From: Pyricularia pennisetigena
Lineage: Eukaryota > Ascomycota > Sordariomycetes > Magnaporthales > Pyriculariaceae
Direction: 5' to 3'
Length of the DNA: 64,000 nucleotides
Assembly: GCF_004337985.1 (NCBI RefSeq)
Contig: NW_021940918.1
Coordinates: 2,770,169-2,834,168, forward strand
Part shown: positions 37,394 to 50,064 of the stretch, piece by piece
Numbering within the stretch: position 1 is the first letter of the stretch
Layout of the letters: every line of letters starts with the position of its first letter
Made by a program: the position numbers and the translations under genes
Notes under the pieces: model-generated
Told to the model about the DNA's origin: nothing
Seen by the model: only the letters and a program-made list of their open reading frames with translations
The model's database searches: none

Positions 37394-38042
37394 GGCGATG
37401 CTGTAAGTGGGCACCGTCAGTGTCTGCTGAAAAGATGCTGGTGCAGCAAAACAAAGCGAGAATAGAGTTCAGGGGCAACTCACTATATTTGCCGCTATCA
37501 GTCCGAGAGTAGCTTCCTTAGGAATTCACAAGCAGACAGAAGAGGAGCAGACTTTGCTGGAAAACAGTGAACACCTGAAGGCATTGGGAGTCATCGAGTT
37601 CATGACCCCACGTCGAAATTCATTGCGATGATCGGCGCTGGTGGGGCGGTTGGTGGTTGGTGGGTGTGATGCCAACCAGACAGGGATTCGATACGCTAAG
37701 CCTATTTTAGAGTCCCTGCAGCTTTCATCTCATCTATGCAAGCCATGGTCTCCAACATTGAATTCTTTTTGACAAGGCTTACACGTGATCACCTCTCTTG
37801 CATCACTGGGCTACCAATGTGTTTCGTTATATCCATAACCTAAGGGACCAAGTAAGTACCTTAGTCGAGAAGTCAACATTGATCCGTCACGCCGCCCACC
37901 GAACGACGTCTTCTCACCTTCCTACCCAGGCACCTAGGTCAATTCAATGATCAGAGCAGTCGCCTAAAATCCAGACTCTCTGAAAACCATACTGGAAGGT
38001 TTATAAAGACAGGGGAGGGGGTTTGAGGGCAACACCTCTGCC
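37394..38042. promoter_or_regulatory. Bidirectional promoter region between aro2 and the lipoate ligase gene
   Basis: 649 bp between two divergent starts. It includes the probable aro2 leader intron (37401-37483). No TATA box or known operator stands out. Confidence 0.55.
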
Positions 38043-39445
38043 ATGGCTACTGTCGCGAGTGGGCTCCGGTCCCTCGGCCGACGGGGCTTGCTCATGAGGA
38101 ATACCTTGCGCAGGCTGCAGGGTAATGACCTGACCAGACACGCCATGAACGAAGAAAACAAGCTGCAGATCTACGTCTCGACGGAGAGGGACCCCTACCT
38201 AAACCTCGCCGCCGAGCAGCACCTCCTCGAGGTCTCCCACCCGGCCTCGACCGTGCTGTTCATGTACATCAATAGCCCCAGTGTCATTATAGGCCGCAGC
38301 CAGAACCCCTGGCTTGAGGTCGATCTCGGCCGTCTGCGCTCGGGCCTGCCGGGACTCCCTCCAAATCAAGACCAGAAGGTCCCAGTCAACCTGGTGCGTC
38401 GACGGTCCGGCGGCGGCACTGTGTTCCACGACTGGGGAAACGTGAACTGGAGCGTCATCTTCCCGACGGCCGAGTTCGACCGCGACCGGCACGCCGAAAT
38501 GGTGGTGCGCGCCCTGCGGGACCGGATCGGCGTGCCCGCGGTCCGGGTCAACGACCGCCACGACATCGTCATGGACCTGTTGCCGAAGCCCTTCAGCGAG
38601 GCCAAAAAGACCTTCAAGGTCTCGGGGTCCGCCTACCGCGTCACCCGCCTGCGCTCGCTGCACCACGGCACCTGCCTCATCAACTCGCCCTACGTCAACC
38701 AGATCGGTCCCCTGTTGCGTCCTCCCATGGCAGGCTCGTATCTCAAGACCCGCGGCGCTGGCAGCGTGCGCTCGCCCGTTCGCAACGTCAGCGGCGACGG
38801 CACGCCGCTCGACCGTGGCGCGTTCAGCGAATCCTTCTTTGAGGCCATGGTTGTTGATGAGTTCAAAGAAACGTACAAACATCTGTGTGGGCCCGATAAT
38901 GGCCTTGTGTACGCCATTAATCGCTCTGTGCGGAGCATTCCAGATGTTGACAAGGGGTACGACGAACTCTCGGTAAGTGGTGCTCTGACTGGCTTTGTGG
39001 CGGCCCATGTGAAAACTGACAATCAAACTTTCTAGTCGGAGGCGTGGATATACAATCAAACTCCGCAGTTCACATTCTCAACTCACCCTACTGAAACGGA
39101 TGTAAGGAAAAGGCCGCCACCGCCGGCAGGCGTGTTGCCAACCGTGAGTACCATCATTCTCCTGCCGCTTCACCACTTTTCCAAGCTAAATTCCAGAGGA
39201 TACAGTTCCAAGCACACATGACGGTACGTTATGGCAAGATAACAGAGTGCAGTTTCAGAGGGCTTGTCTATGATCGTGAAGACACGGCCGTCAATGAAGG
39301 GCTTCTAGGAAGAGAAGTACACAGCATCACGGATTGGAGGCAGACATTAGCTGAGCTGTCGCCGGCTCAGCTACCGAACAGCGCCACAGGCGATTGGCTG
39401 AACAAGGTTTTTGGTAACACGCCAGAACAGAAGAAGAGTAGTTAA
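38043..39445 (+). CDS. aim22: Mitochondrial lipoate-protein ligase A-like protein
   Basis: Transfers or attaches lipoyl groups to the E2 and H subunits of mitochondrial dehydrogenases. Exons 38043-38972, 39036-39144 less one base (the second exon ends at 39143), and 39197-39445 give 428 residues. The first 35 residues ([20 protein letters not shown]...) are basic and lack acidic residues, a good mitochondrial presequence. The catalytic domain shows [13 protein letters not shown], the hallmark [19 protein letters not shown] and the lysine motif [11 protein letters not shown]. The short C-terminal accessory domain of LplA-type enzymes is present ([12 protein letters not shown]). The yeast counterpart is Aim22/Lip3. 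Orthology to it rather than to a paralogue is inferred from domain layout only. The gene converges with vps11, 211 bp between stops. Confidence 0.9.
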
Positions 39446-39656
39446 TGGTGGCAAATGAACAGAGGCGCGTGCATGGAGAAAGGGACTAATTTTGTATGAC
39501 ACTGTAATATCACCATGTAATAGAAATATAGACTAGATAGAGACAGCAAATCCTCAGATCATTGGTCGTCTGCGTATCTTTTGACTGAACAAATCGATGG
39601 TACAAGACGTATTATGAACATAGGTGAAGGGATTCTGTCTCGGAGTGGAGTTTAAT

Positions 39657-42600
39657 CTATGCTTCTTCGTTTGGTGCACTCATCACTCCTCTGCCAAACC
39701 AATCTGCAACCGTGCCGAATCGGTCCTCACTGTGCTCCAGTGCATCTTTGAACAGATCGTGCTTCCCTGCATTCTCAGCCTGCGCTTGCATCATCGCTCT
39801 GATAGTGTCATTGTCTTTAGCACATATCGGACATTCGCCTGTCGAGTCCTCCTCTCGCTCACCAAACGCGTCTGTGCTAACGCCCCGCTTCAGACACCTC
39901 TGGTGGAATGAGTGCTTGCAGAGGAAATGCACCGCTGGCAGCTCCAGTGGTAGTGCGCACCCATTACATCTCGTTGCCTGAAATACGGCCGGCTTAGAAC
40001 TTAGGTCCGCCATTTCTGCTTTGCGTTGCGCCGTCTCCTTCTTGAAGTTTGCGGCCCGCCGACGATCGGCCGCGATCCCTTTCCTTTCACGTTCAATCGT
40101 TTCGCGGAGATATGGCTTGAGCATTCCAACTGTGGCCACATCGCCCTTGGATAGCGTCTGCACAACTTGTAGTGGTGCCATCAGCTTGTCTTTATCGATG
40201 CGTTGTAAAACAGCCGTGAGCTCTTCTGTGCCTGCCTCATCCAATACTCGCGGGTCTGAAGTCAGGTACGCTAGCGCCGCTGGGTAAAGTTGGGGTTCTT
40301 CAGGGCCGTACTTCCGCAGAGCCCGGATAGCACCGCGGGTGTCCTTAGCCAAAGTGTACGATCGGAATATGTCAAATAGCAGCCCGGATTGCTCCTTGAC
40401 CAGTGTAGTTCCGTCGCGAAAGTCTGATAGATGCGAGAGTAGCAACACGCTCGAGTTATCGATCATGGGTGTCTTTGACTTGTCTATACCGTCCACTGAG
40501 ATCAGGGCCTTGGCTTTGGCCTCCCACTCGCCACGGCTGTCCTCGTTCTTTTGCTCTGCAGCTATGTGCAAATACATCTCGAACAGTGTGGTGTAAACAT
40601 CCGTCTTTTCTTCATCACTGAGACTCTTCTCCTTCAGACACGCCTCAAGAAATATGATGAACTCATCAGCATGATCGATAAAGGAAGAAAAAGCTGTGCG
40701 AGGTGCCGGACGATTGTATTCGAACTTGACCTGAGGAGTCAAGTCCTTGATACCAGTCACATCGCTGGCCGGCGACTTTGTGCCGGCCGCACCATTCGGT
40801 GTCGCTGTAGCAGAAGTACTGCTCATATACGGTAGGGGGATGAGATGTGTGAGGTTTTGCACAGCAGTCACTGCTCCTGCAGCAAGCCCACCAGCTCCAG
40901 AGGGGGCAGCAGCTTCCTGGACTTGAACAGCGTCGACTCTTGGCTGGTAACTGCCCGTGTAGTAGTCAATGAATAGTTGCGTGGCCTCTTTCGGACAATG
41001 CTCGATCAGCACCCTAGCATATTTCATCAGGCAGCGATAAGCCTATGAGAGTAGGAATGTCAGCTTTGATAAGAGTCTCGTTTAGTCCCTGAATACAAAT
41101 GCAACGACTTGACTTACAATTTCAGGGGTATGATGCCAAATAAAGTCGAGAGCATCGTCGTACTTTTTCGAATCCTCAATCAGAATCTCGACAACGAGAT
41201 CCGTCTCGCCATGTTTCTGAGCGAGATATGCCGCCTGCTCGTAATATCCGCCCTGTCTGCACATGGATATAGCAGTGTCAAGATCGAACCTGAGATCTCC
41301 CGGAGACTTGATAAATGCCTCCAGCTTGTCCACATCTTTGAGCTTGGCATAGCAGTTGAGCAGAAGTGTCGTGTGATCTGCAGTAGCTTTACGGTTCTCG
41401 TGCAATTGCTCGAGATAGCTAATAAGATTATGTATCCTTTGGGTGTCGAGGAACTAAATCAGATGTTAGGGACAAGTTTTGCGGCTTTTATACATCGATT
41501 GAAAAACAATATACCTTGCGAATGACCCTCGACGGTTCTGTGCTGTCGATTGCTTTGATATACTGGGTCATGGCACCGTCGTAATCGCCCTTTTGGTACA
41601 AATGATCACCAAACTTGCGAAATATGAGGTTCTGTTCTCGCGCATCCATGTCTGACTTTTGCGCCAGTTCAATTGCGAGAAGATAGAGATTGCGTTGATA
41701 GAGCATTTCTAGTCTCTGTTGTAGCGGCTTCTCATGGTACCGCGATATCTATGGACAGAAGTTAATAAAGGCAGGCCGTGCCTGGGAATTCCCATGAATC
41801 CAGGAGAACTAACCTTGCCGTCTGAAGTGAGCATATACATGTCGCCCCAGACCTGGAACAGAGCCTGCACGGAGGATATCACAGACTGCGTGTGGGCCAC
41901 AATCTTCAAATCGGTCTCCAAGAACGAAAACGTCGATGCGTTGAAGATGGTATCAGCCGGTGACGCTCCAAACCTTCTCCTCATTGAGTCTGGCTGCCCG
42001 CTGCCTGAAGAAGCAGAGTTTGCAGGCGGCGAAACAAGGGCCAAGTAGTCCCCATACGTCGAGATCAGGCTCTTGGGGCACTCGTATGCCCTTGGAGCTC
42101 CCCTGCCCTCTAGCGTATAGTAGTATATGGCGTCGTCTCTCGCCACGACGATGTCGCCGGTTTTGGTGTCGACGGTCATGCACCCAACTCCACAGCCAGA
42201 ATCCTCAACCGTTTTGGGCGGATGCCCCTGGCCCTTGCCGAAGATGACAATTTTCAAGATGCGCGCTGTCGTTGCTATGAACAGTGTAGTGACTTTGCCC
42301 CCACTTTCGCCATCCTCGGTTCGCATCTCGATTCCCGTGATAGGCTCCTCAGAGTCGTGTATAATGCGCTGCCTTGTCCCTTTGTCGTAGATGAGGTCGC
42401 CCCGAATGACGGTAACGGAACCGTTCGCGAATCCGACAGCAACCTGACTAAGGTCGTCGGTGGCCGTAAATGCAGAGATCTAGTGACGTGAGCACTGGTC
42501 AGCCTCAACTTGCACCATCGGTCACGACATAACAACCCTACCGGGAACTGCTTCTTTGCATTGTTGATCTGCACCGTGCTCAGGCAGGTCGGCAGACCCG

Positions 42601-43025
42601 TCTTCTTGACCGGCCTGTCGAGCGCCCAAACCTTCAGCACCGGCTCGTTGCTCAGGTCCTCGGCGATTGTAACCAGCAAGCTTGTCCCCTCAACCTGGCG
42701 CATATGCGTGATTCGCTGCCTCGCCGGCCCAACATCGTCATCGTCACCATACGCCCGGAAGCTTCTCACGATCTTCCAGCTGGGGCCGACGATGCGCACA
42801 TGGCCGTCGTTGCTGCCAAGGAAGAGGCTGTCGGAGCCAGAACAGACGCTTGAAATCTCGTTGCTCTCGAAGAATGCGCGCGTCTCATCGTCACGGAGCT
42901 GTACTTGTTGGACGTCGAAGAAGTCAAATGACTTCCACTGTGTTTTGAGGCCAGGGTTATCAGCATTGCGTGATCGCGGCGGTGAATTTCAAATTTTCAG
43001 AAGGAATCCTTACAGATAGAGCCAT
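39657..43025 (-). CDS. vps11: Vps11/Pep5, core subunit of HOPS and CORVET tethering complexes
   Basis: Scaffold subunit that tethers endosomes and vacuoles before SNARE fusion and is needed for vacuole biogenesis. Exons 43014-43025, 42542-42937, 41814-42479, 41515-41748, 41118-41453 and 39657-41042 give 1009 residues. The first coding exon is only 12 nt (MALS) and joins to WKSFDFFDVQQV, the conserved family start, so a prediction that skips it would lose the true N-terminus. An N-terminal beta-propeller spans about residues 1-400. The alpha-solenoid with the CHCR repeat covers about 400-850 (LLNCYAKLKDVDKLEAFIK). A C-terminal RING-H2-like domain lies near 907-960, with CNGCALPLELP, FLCKHSFHQRCL and CPIC. 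Alternative names are Pep5 and End1. All five introns are canonical. Secure. Confidence 0.95.
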
Positions 43026-43589
43026 TGTCACATTTCCCCAGATATCCCGGGCTTATGCCTGAAGCAAATATGTCGGGCGTGTTCCTGTGACGCCCGCAGT
43101 TGAATGTCCAGTGGATGCGCCGAGGCCTGGAGATGGCGGAACTGTTGCCTGCACTGTGCTACGCAGTGACGTTGCGAGCTTCTGCCACAGCAGGGGTAGG
43201 TAGTGTTCCTTATTTGTGGCTGTGCCTACCAAGGGCCAAGAGGAGCGACAGTAACCCTAACCCATACCATAACATCACCCATCTCTGCAACGTCCAGGTA
43301 TATCGGACAGTCAGGTACCCCAGTTACCGAGGTACCCAAACTGTCTTTCATATTTTACTGGCTTGAGGGGAGAGAAGACCATTTAAAAAAAAAAAAAAAA
43401 AAAGTTACAACGCCATTCGCCTTGGTGCCAAAACTTCAATCAGCTATCTAAGCTCGGTCCTCTTCCCTTGTACCTGACATTTGAACAGATATAATAAAAG
43501 CTGAATCGTCATACATGTCTATTTATATTATTGTCGAAAAAAAAAAAGACATCAAATCATCTCCATTGCACTTATCTTAGAATGGGACT
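43026..43589. other. Spacer between vps11 start and mlh3 stop
   Basis: 564 bp with an A19 run at 43385-43403. It must contain the vps11 promoter. No gene is seen. Confidence 0.6.
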
Positions 43590-46500
43590 TTACCAGATAT
43601 CAGAGTTGTCGCAACCAGGCAGATCATTACCAAGCTCCAGTAGAGGAACCATTGATGGACGTCCATGGGCACATTGGAAAGGAAATACACACTTTGCAAG
43701 GCGATCAAGTAGGTGACGGCAGTCCTCAGTCAAAAGGGGATCACCAAACATTATGGCACCTGTGACGCTCTCAGTTTGTTAGCATGCAATGTAAAAACCT
43801 CAGCCTCGTTACATAGGGACCTCGGTCTCCTGGTTAGGGCAAGGGTAATGCCAACTCACTCCTGCATGCTCTCGAATTGATAAGTTCCAGGATTCCGGGC
43901 GGGCACCCATGAAACCAGGCAACCCATCTGTTTTCTGCCTCGTCGGAACCATCAAGCAGGCTAGCTTTCCCCGCTGTGGACAAGGCTGCTCGAGATATCG
44001 TCTCATCTTCCTCTAATCTCCAAACCTCCTTTCTCAAAAGCTCAACCAGCAAATTGGGTTCTGAGCAACATCTCTCCAGGATAGATGGAGGTAGTCTTTT
44101 AATGCAGACTCGCTTCGGACGATTTGGCCCGTCATCGGCACCCTTTCTGCCTGCCTCTGTTATCGCCATAGCTGGCTGAGTGACGGGTATCATTTCGTAC
44201 CAGATACCCCATCGTCGAAAATGGGGAATAAATCGCTCTAATAAATCACACTCCTGACAGGTCAAATCAACAACGACTGGGGTCGAGAGCATTTCCGTTA
44301 CGGGACTCGGCGTTGCATTGCCACTGGAATCGTCAACCAGTTCGAAGTAACTGGCCATCAAAGCCTCCACACGGCATCTCTCGTCTGCAGCATGCTGATC
44401 TATAATAACCAACGCCAAGCCCGGTAGAGCTCCTTTTACTTTTTCTTTATGCGTAAAGGCAGTTTGTCCATCTGGGCAGGCAGCATGCCGAAAGATCGGC
44501 AGCTTGGCGAGAATAAACTTTTGGTCAACCTGCGACACCACTTCACAATGCTGCAGGCTTGACTTGGAAAAGCGCCCTTCCAGTACTAAAGACTCTCTGT
44601 CTCCTTGGCGTCCGAGGCTTAACGAGCATCCACTTTGCTTGAACGTTACATCTCCATACCCAGCGTTAGTGTCAGCCAGGCGAGGTATCGCAGCGTTGGT
44701 TGTCTCAAAAACGGGGTTTTCCCACATTGTGAGAAGATTTTTGAGCCAAGGGCTTGCTTCCTTCGGCTTTGTTTCCTTAGTCTTCATCGCAGGCGTATTC
44801 CCAGGGCAGTTTATGCGTGGCCGCTCATTTGCCGATTGCCTAATAAACCCAGTTCTTGCGTCTACGAGAGACGTGACTTTAGTTGCTGGGTTCTCCCTGC
44901 GAAAGTAATCTTTGGGTACTGGACCGTCACTTTTTAACATCTGCCATTGCGCCTCGCTCGGAGTAATTTCTGGGCTGGCACGGTGCTTATTGAGCGCCAT
45001 GTGGCTGGGTGACCCATTATCAAACTCCCTGTGGTGCATCGCGATGTCCTCAGTTCCAGTAACAGGCCCTTGAATTGTCGGACTCCGTGTATCAGCAACT
45101 TTTGGTGGGCGAGTAGTTACGACATGTTTTGGCATTGCGCTCGTTGGTGAATAAGCCAAACTGTCGGTAGAACCAGGGGTTTGCGAGTGCAAATCGGAGA
45201 TCAGACTTCTCGAAAGTGAGATGCCAGGGGTTTTCGTCTTCTCGGACACTCCTACATGTGCACTCCCAGGGCGATTGTTCGATGAAGATGGAGTCGTTTG
45301 GCTCTGCGAGCGCTCTGTCAGTCGCTGGCGTTTGACTGGAGACGTGCGAGATGTTCTACCAGAAAGGTTGACCTTATGTGGACAAAAGTTGTGTTTTTTG
45401 AGAAAGGCATAGAACATTGCTTTAAGGAGATCCAGAATTTTAGGTAAGGCGTCATGACCACTGTCCAGGACTGCATCTTTGGAGGCTGTTGTAGGATTCG
45501 GAATACATCCCTGCAGTGATATCCTGAGATAGAAAACCGGCCATCGGTCGATTCCTTTTCTGGCTCTGTTGCTCTCGTTCGGAACCACAGCCTCAATTTT
45601 TTCAGCCGATGTTGGTTTGTGAAGGTCCAAATCTTCAATAAATCCAAACCGAGAGTTGGCAAAGACTTTGTTGATCTCGTCAAAGAGCACATTCGACTTG
45701 AGCTCATCAGAGATGGGCTCCATGTCAAGTGTAACGAATTGCATCTTTTTGGAAGGCGCAGGAGCAAGCGAAATACATCCATTTATAGTAATGCCCGAGG
45801 AAGAGGCACTGAGCGGCACCCATCCAGCAGCGTCAGGGTTGTCCCATAGTGAAGCCCTGGAGAGTATGCGAGATGTTCTGGATACCAAGCTGCTACTATC
45901 GGATTTCAAAGTTAAGACTCGAGTCGATCGCAGGTCGCGTAGCGTGACAACAGTGATGCCTGAGAAGCCAAGAAGCAGCGAAACTACCATCCGGACCAGC
46001 TGACCCCAGTCGCGGCCGGAGCCTGTCCGGGCCGCCTCGAGCGCTCGCTGCTTTACCCGGACAGGCATCGACCCAAACAGGTCCCGAACAGTGACTCTGG
46101 TGCCATGGGGGAAGACCAGGATCCTCTGCTCTGGAAGAGCAGGTATGTGGCGTGAAATAAACTCCGAATTGTGAATAACGAGGGTGGCGTGGGAGTTCTG
46201 TCTCTGATGGTGGGAAGTCACTGAAAGCAGAGACAGAGATGCGACGGAGAATAAAAAAGCGCCAGTCCGTCCATAAACATTATCCTGGGGAGGATATTTG
46301 GATGTAACTGCTCAGGAACATCAATATCAAGCCCACTCACTAGAGCGTTTGAAACTGACTGGGGGGTGAACAACACATACAGTGAAGCTTCCCCAGTCCT
46401 CCAGTATCCCGGAACTCGGTTTCGGGGATTCCGAAGCCATTGTCCTCGACTATACAATTCCCCAGCCGATAGTCAACTGATAGGTTGACCTTGGTTGCAT

Positions 46501-46612
46501 TGGCATCAAGAGAATTGCGGAGGAGTCCCAGTGCCACGCCGTTCAAGGACGTTATGACCGAAGATGATTTCACTTGAGCAACCACCTCGGGCGGCAGAGG
46601 TTTGATGGACAT
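43590..46612 (-). CDS. mlh3: MLH3, MutL-family mismatch repair and meiotic crossover endonuclease subunit
   Basis: Pairs with Mlh1 to form MutL-gamma, a nuclease for mismatch repair and meiotic crossover resolution in the nucleus. Exons 46381-46612, 43860-46307 and 43590-43759 give 949 residues. The GHKL ATPase domain has SLDANATKV (Mg/ATP Asn) and VEDNGFGIPE, then GGLGKLH ending at the first intron and TSKYPPQDNVYGRTG after it. A long variable linker follows, rich in Ser/Thr/Pro. The C-terminal domain carries DQHAADERCRVE near residue 713, an exact fit to the endonuclease motif DQHA(X)2E(X)4E. It ends with ACRSAIMFGD and CAHGRPSMVPL, the metal-binding motifs, the first of which is split by the second intron. 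The nuclease motif separates it from Mlh1, and the length and C-terminal order fit MLH3 better than Pms1. Confidence 0.93.
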
Positions 46613-47799
46613 GGTCGATTAGATGGTGACATCGCTTTGGGGCACAATGTCCAGTTCTGTTAGTAAGAGATCATGGGCGAGCTCAGTGAAGGACGGCAAG
46701 TTCAAAGTGCGCTGTCAAATCTTTGTTTGTTGTACCAAAAGCAAGTTAAAAAGTAACGACGTAAAGGAAGTAATTTCATCCAAGCTGGGTTGACTGGACA
46801 AAGCTCGATGTTAATTGTATCCGGAAGATTCGAGTTGATGCTATTGAGTACTGCAGCCTACCGCGGTTAGGTCAAAGACTAAAACCAGACTGACTGATTT
46901 GTTCCGACGTGTTCGCTGCGTGTGTTTCCAACTCAACCATCAACGCGTTGTGACAGTGTGGACCCCTCCCTATGTCATCATGTCGCATGGCGTCACGTGC
47001 TGTACTAGAATGGCAGAAGGCAGCCAATTAACGGTCGCACGACGTCCTAGTGATCGGCAAGAGGGCCTCGCCAAGCGCACCCAACCGAAGCAAGGACCCC
47101 GATTCAGTTGACAAAGCTCCGCCTTCGTGGTCAGCCCCAGACGCTTACGATGTCATCCCGGCATTGGCATTGATTGAATCGATTCGGTCAGGGAAGCATA
47201 ATGCTGCCCGACCAAATCGGCAGCCATCAATAACCTCTTCAAAGCGATAAGCAACCTACCTGTTCAAGGCATATTCGTACATACCTAATTTGCCTTGCCT
47301 ACAACCTGACGGACGGTACCTTATTCATGCTCCCAAACACGGCGCTTGCTCTACCAACGCACCCACCCACCTTTCCTGCCACCGTACTACGACCATTTTA
47401 ACTAGAGCAGATTAAGGTACCGGCTTGGTGTCTTGGTCGATGCTTCTGCGCCAAGTCCACCTCACCCTCGTATCCCAGTCGGTGCACGCCCTCATTTGTC
47501 ATTTCCGAGTCGTCCGCCTTGCGTCGTCGCTAGGCTTAGCTACAGATTGCTCCGCCATTGCAATCGTCACTTCCTCGACGTCGCCTTTACATTTATAGTC
47601 CAAAAGAGCTCGGCTCGCTGTTAGTCTCCACTATCACCATCCGCGTGCCCGATCACTCCCACCAGCGACAAACCGATATTGCCGGCAGCGAGGCCTCGAG
47701 AAATACACGCAGCTGCTCTGCCTGCCGCGCTGCTGTCGACGACGAAGACGAGTTTCCTTCTGCTGCATGTTGGCAAAGGCTCGCGGCCTACAGGTTATA
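46613..47799. promoter_or_regulatory. Divergent intergenic region between mlh3 and the Ser/Thr-rich gene
   Basis: About 1.2 kb that must hold both promoters. CT-rich leader sequence lies at 47330-47600, as is common before fungal housekeeping genes. No coding unit is seen. Confidence 0.5.
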
Positions 47800-49308
47800 A
47801 TGGCAGTGACGGAACCAGGATCTCAAGGTAGGACTCATTTTGAGATTAAGTCAGATTCGAGACAACAGCATACGCGATGCCTGTAGACCGGAGGATTGTA
47901 GACCGGAGGATGCGCTAAACCCACGGTGTCATAAATCACTTTGTCTCCGCTTGGTCGTTGAGATGCAGTTTAGTCCTTAGCGGGTGCTACCGCCTATACA
48001 TACGAGTCTTTCAATATTGGTACTAATCCTCTTTTTCCAGATCAAACTGATCCCAAAAGCCGACGCAGGCCCTTTTCAACATGGGTCAAGAAGCTCAAGA
48101 ATTTCAAAGGCGGCTACTCGAACGAAAGTAGTACTTCAGGCTCCGGAAAACGCGAAAAGACATTGGCCAAGAAGCGCCCCTTGAAGAAAAACAATCCGTA
48201 TCCAGAGTCAGGCAGGATAGGGGGTGGTACACAAGCACAGCATCGGGCAAGCACCCGCTCGGTGTCTTCAGGTCCCAGTGGTGTTACGAGCTCGACCTCA
48301 CTGGCCAGGACGCTATCAATATCATCGACGACCGACGGCCATGGCCGGGCTCCCACAGCGGGTGGCAGGTCCGTAGCGCCGACTGTGTCGACAACAGACC
48401 ATGATATAGCACACTCGATTGCTGCACCATCCCATGGCGCCTCGTCGGTGGCGGGTACCAGCCGCACTGCCAACGGTGGGGTCGATTCTCGACGTGGAGG
48501 CGACAGCACATTTTCTTCACCAGCGCCATCGGTGCGCTCACTAACGACAACACTTACCACTATTCAATCTATCCCTATGGGTATGGGAAACCATAACGCA
48601 CACAGCCAAAATTCACATCCGACCCATCATCATTCTATTCAGTTCAACCAGCCGTTCCCAAATACGCCCGCATCTGCAATCCCCGCTCACTTGAATCCCC
48701 CGTCGGCAACTGGAGGCGGTCAGGCAGGTCACCCAACGACATATAACACTGCCACGGCGAACGGGCTGCTCACGGACAACGCCTCAATTTTGACCCTTGC
48801 CTCTTCATCTAAGCGTCGGCGTCGCCGCTCCCTAGACACTGATGCGAGCGTACGCGCTTTGGCCCCTTCATCCCTGTTCGGAGGTTCCCGCGAGTCACTT
48901 CCGCTGTCAGTTCTGTCCGCAACGATAGATAGCGGTACTGGCCCGTCTGCCTCGACTGTTCCCCCGGTCCCATCCACGCCTGGCGCAGCATCACGCAGCG
49001 TGGCCGAACGGGCCAGCATATACAGCATCACTGGCATTGGGGGCACTGACAGGAACAGCTTGTACGCTGGGAAAACCCAAACGCAACAAGCGCAGTCACT
49101 TCCGCCCCAGGACAAGTCTGGTGGAAGTGCTGTTGGTGCGGACGCTGCAAGTGTCCGAAGCGGACGTCTGGGACACGGTCGAGCCGAGAGCGTCAACGGC
49201 AGTCTTGGCGTGACAAGTCCATTGACTAGTCCCCGCGAGGACTCGGGCGAGGAGGAGGAGAAGGCCGAATCAAGCAAAGCAGATGTGGGTGACAAGCCGG
49301 CCTCTTGA
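47800..49308 (+). CDS. Ser/Thr-rich, probably disordered protein of unknown function
   Basis: Exons 47800-47827 and 48041-49308 join with a canonical 213-nt intron and give 431 residues. The first exon codes only MAVTEPGSQ plus one base, so the next in-frame Met (48163) would give a truncated model. Just after the splice is a basic block, RRRPFSTWVKKLKNFKGG, which looks conserved and could be an amphipathic helix or a kinase-docking motif. The rest is low complexity, rich in Ser, Thr, Ala and Gly, with a basic cluster SSSKRRRRRSLDTD that could serve as a nuclear signal and a phosphorylation site, and an acidic end (SGEEEEKAESSKAD). No folded domain is recognised. The gene seems real because of the splice-supported N-terminus and good codon periodicity. 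Function unknown. Confidence 0.75.
47882..47911. repeat. Two tandem copies of a 15-bp unit in an intron
   Basis: TGTAGACCGGAGGAT occurs twice head to tail (47882-47896 and 47897-47911), inside the first intron of the Ser/Thr-rich gene. Confidence 0.95.
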
Positions 49309-50064
49309 AATTGGCGTTTCTGGCCAGCAATCCGCTTTCTCTCCTTGATGTAACAGCTTTCATACTCGAGAGCATGTCGAGCGCTCTCCTCTAGTGGCCA
49401 ACCACACTGCTGCGTTGGCCGTCGGCTTTCTTTCTTCTCTCTTCTGCGACGAAGTTAGGACTTTGTTTGCTTTGTTTCGTTTTATTAGAAATTCATTTCT
49501 CGGTTATGGTCGGAGGCAAGGAGGGGGGGAACGTTTCATAATAAGGCAGGAATCCGATACCCAAAGCGTAGTTATTCTGATCGGCTTAGTATCAAGGAAT
49601 ATTTGAGAAGCCAAAACACACAGCTTCGTAACAGAGTTTATTGTTTTCTTTTCCAACTTTGAGCTCAGGCTTGCAAAGTCGAACGTTGTCAGCCAAGATA
49701 GCAGATATCATACATTCCATACTGGATGGTGACAGTTAAAACATATCAGCGTGTAAACACAAGCTCGAATCAGTATCCAAGTATAACGTGGTCAATTTAC
49801 CGTATCTATCTAAGGGGGGGCATAATACCAAATCTGCAAGGTTTCGCTATGTAAAAGTGAGTGACAATAACCGGACATTATCTTCCAAGACGTGGATTCA
49901 TTGCAAACAAAAAACAATCTCTTTCATCCCATGACATTACCAAACTCTAAGCATTCTGTTAAAGTTTGGTGTTGAACATTTTCCAATGCACAAGACAAGC
50001 AAGCAAGCACCTGCGGACTCTTAAGATACTGTCCAAGACGCCTCATTAAAAATCGATTCTCACA
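49309..50064. other. Convergent 3' flanks
   Basis: About 0.76 kb between two facing stop codons. It contains untranslated ends only, as far as can be seen. Confidence 0.6.

Noticed and set aside
38199..39059. 286-codon antisense frame opposite the lipoate ligase gene
   Set aside because: It is a shadow of the GC-rich third positions of the real gene; it has no domain and breaks at the real gene's introns.
43248..43265. TAACCCTAACCC, telomere-like
   Set aside because: Only about two repeat units in the middle of conserved genes; chance or an interstitial trace.
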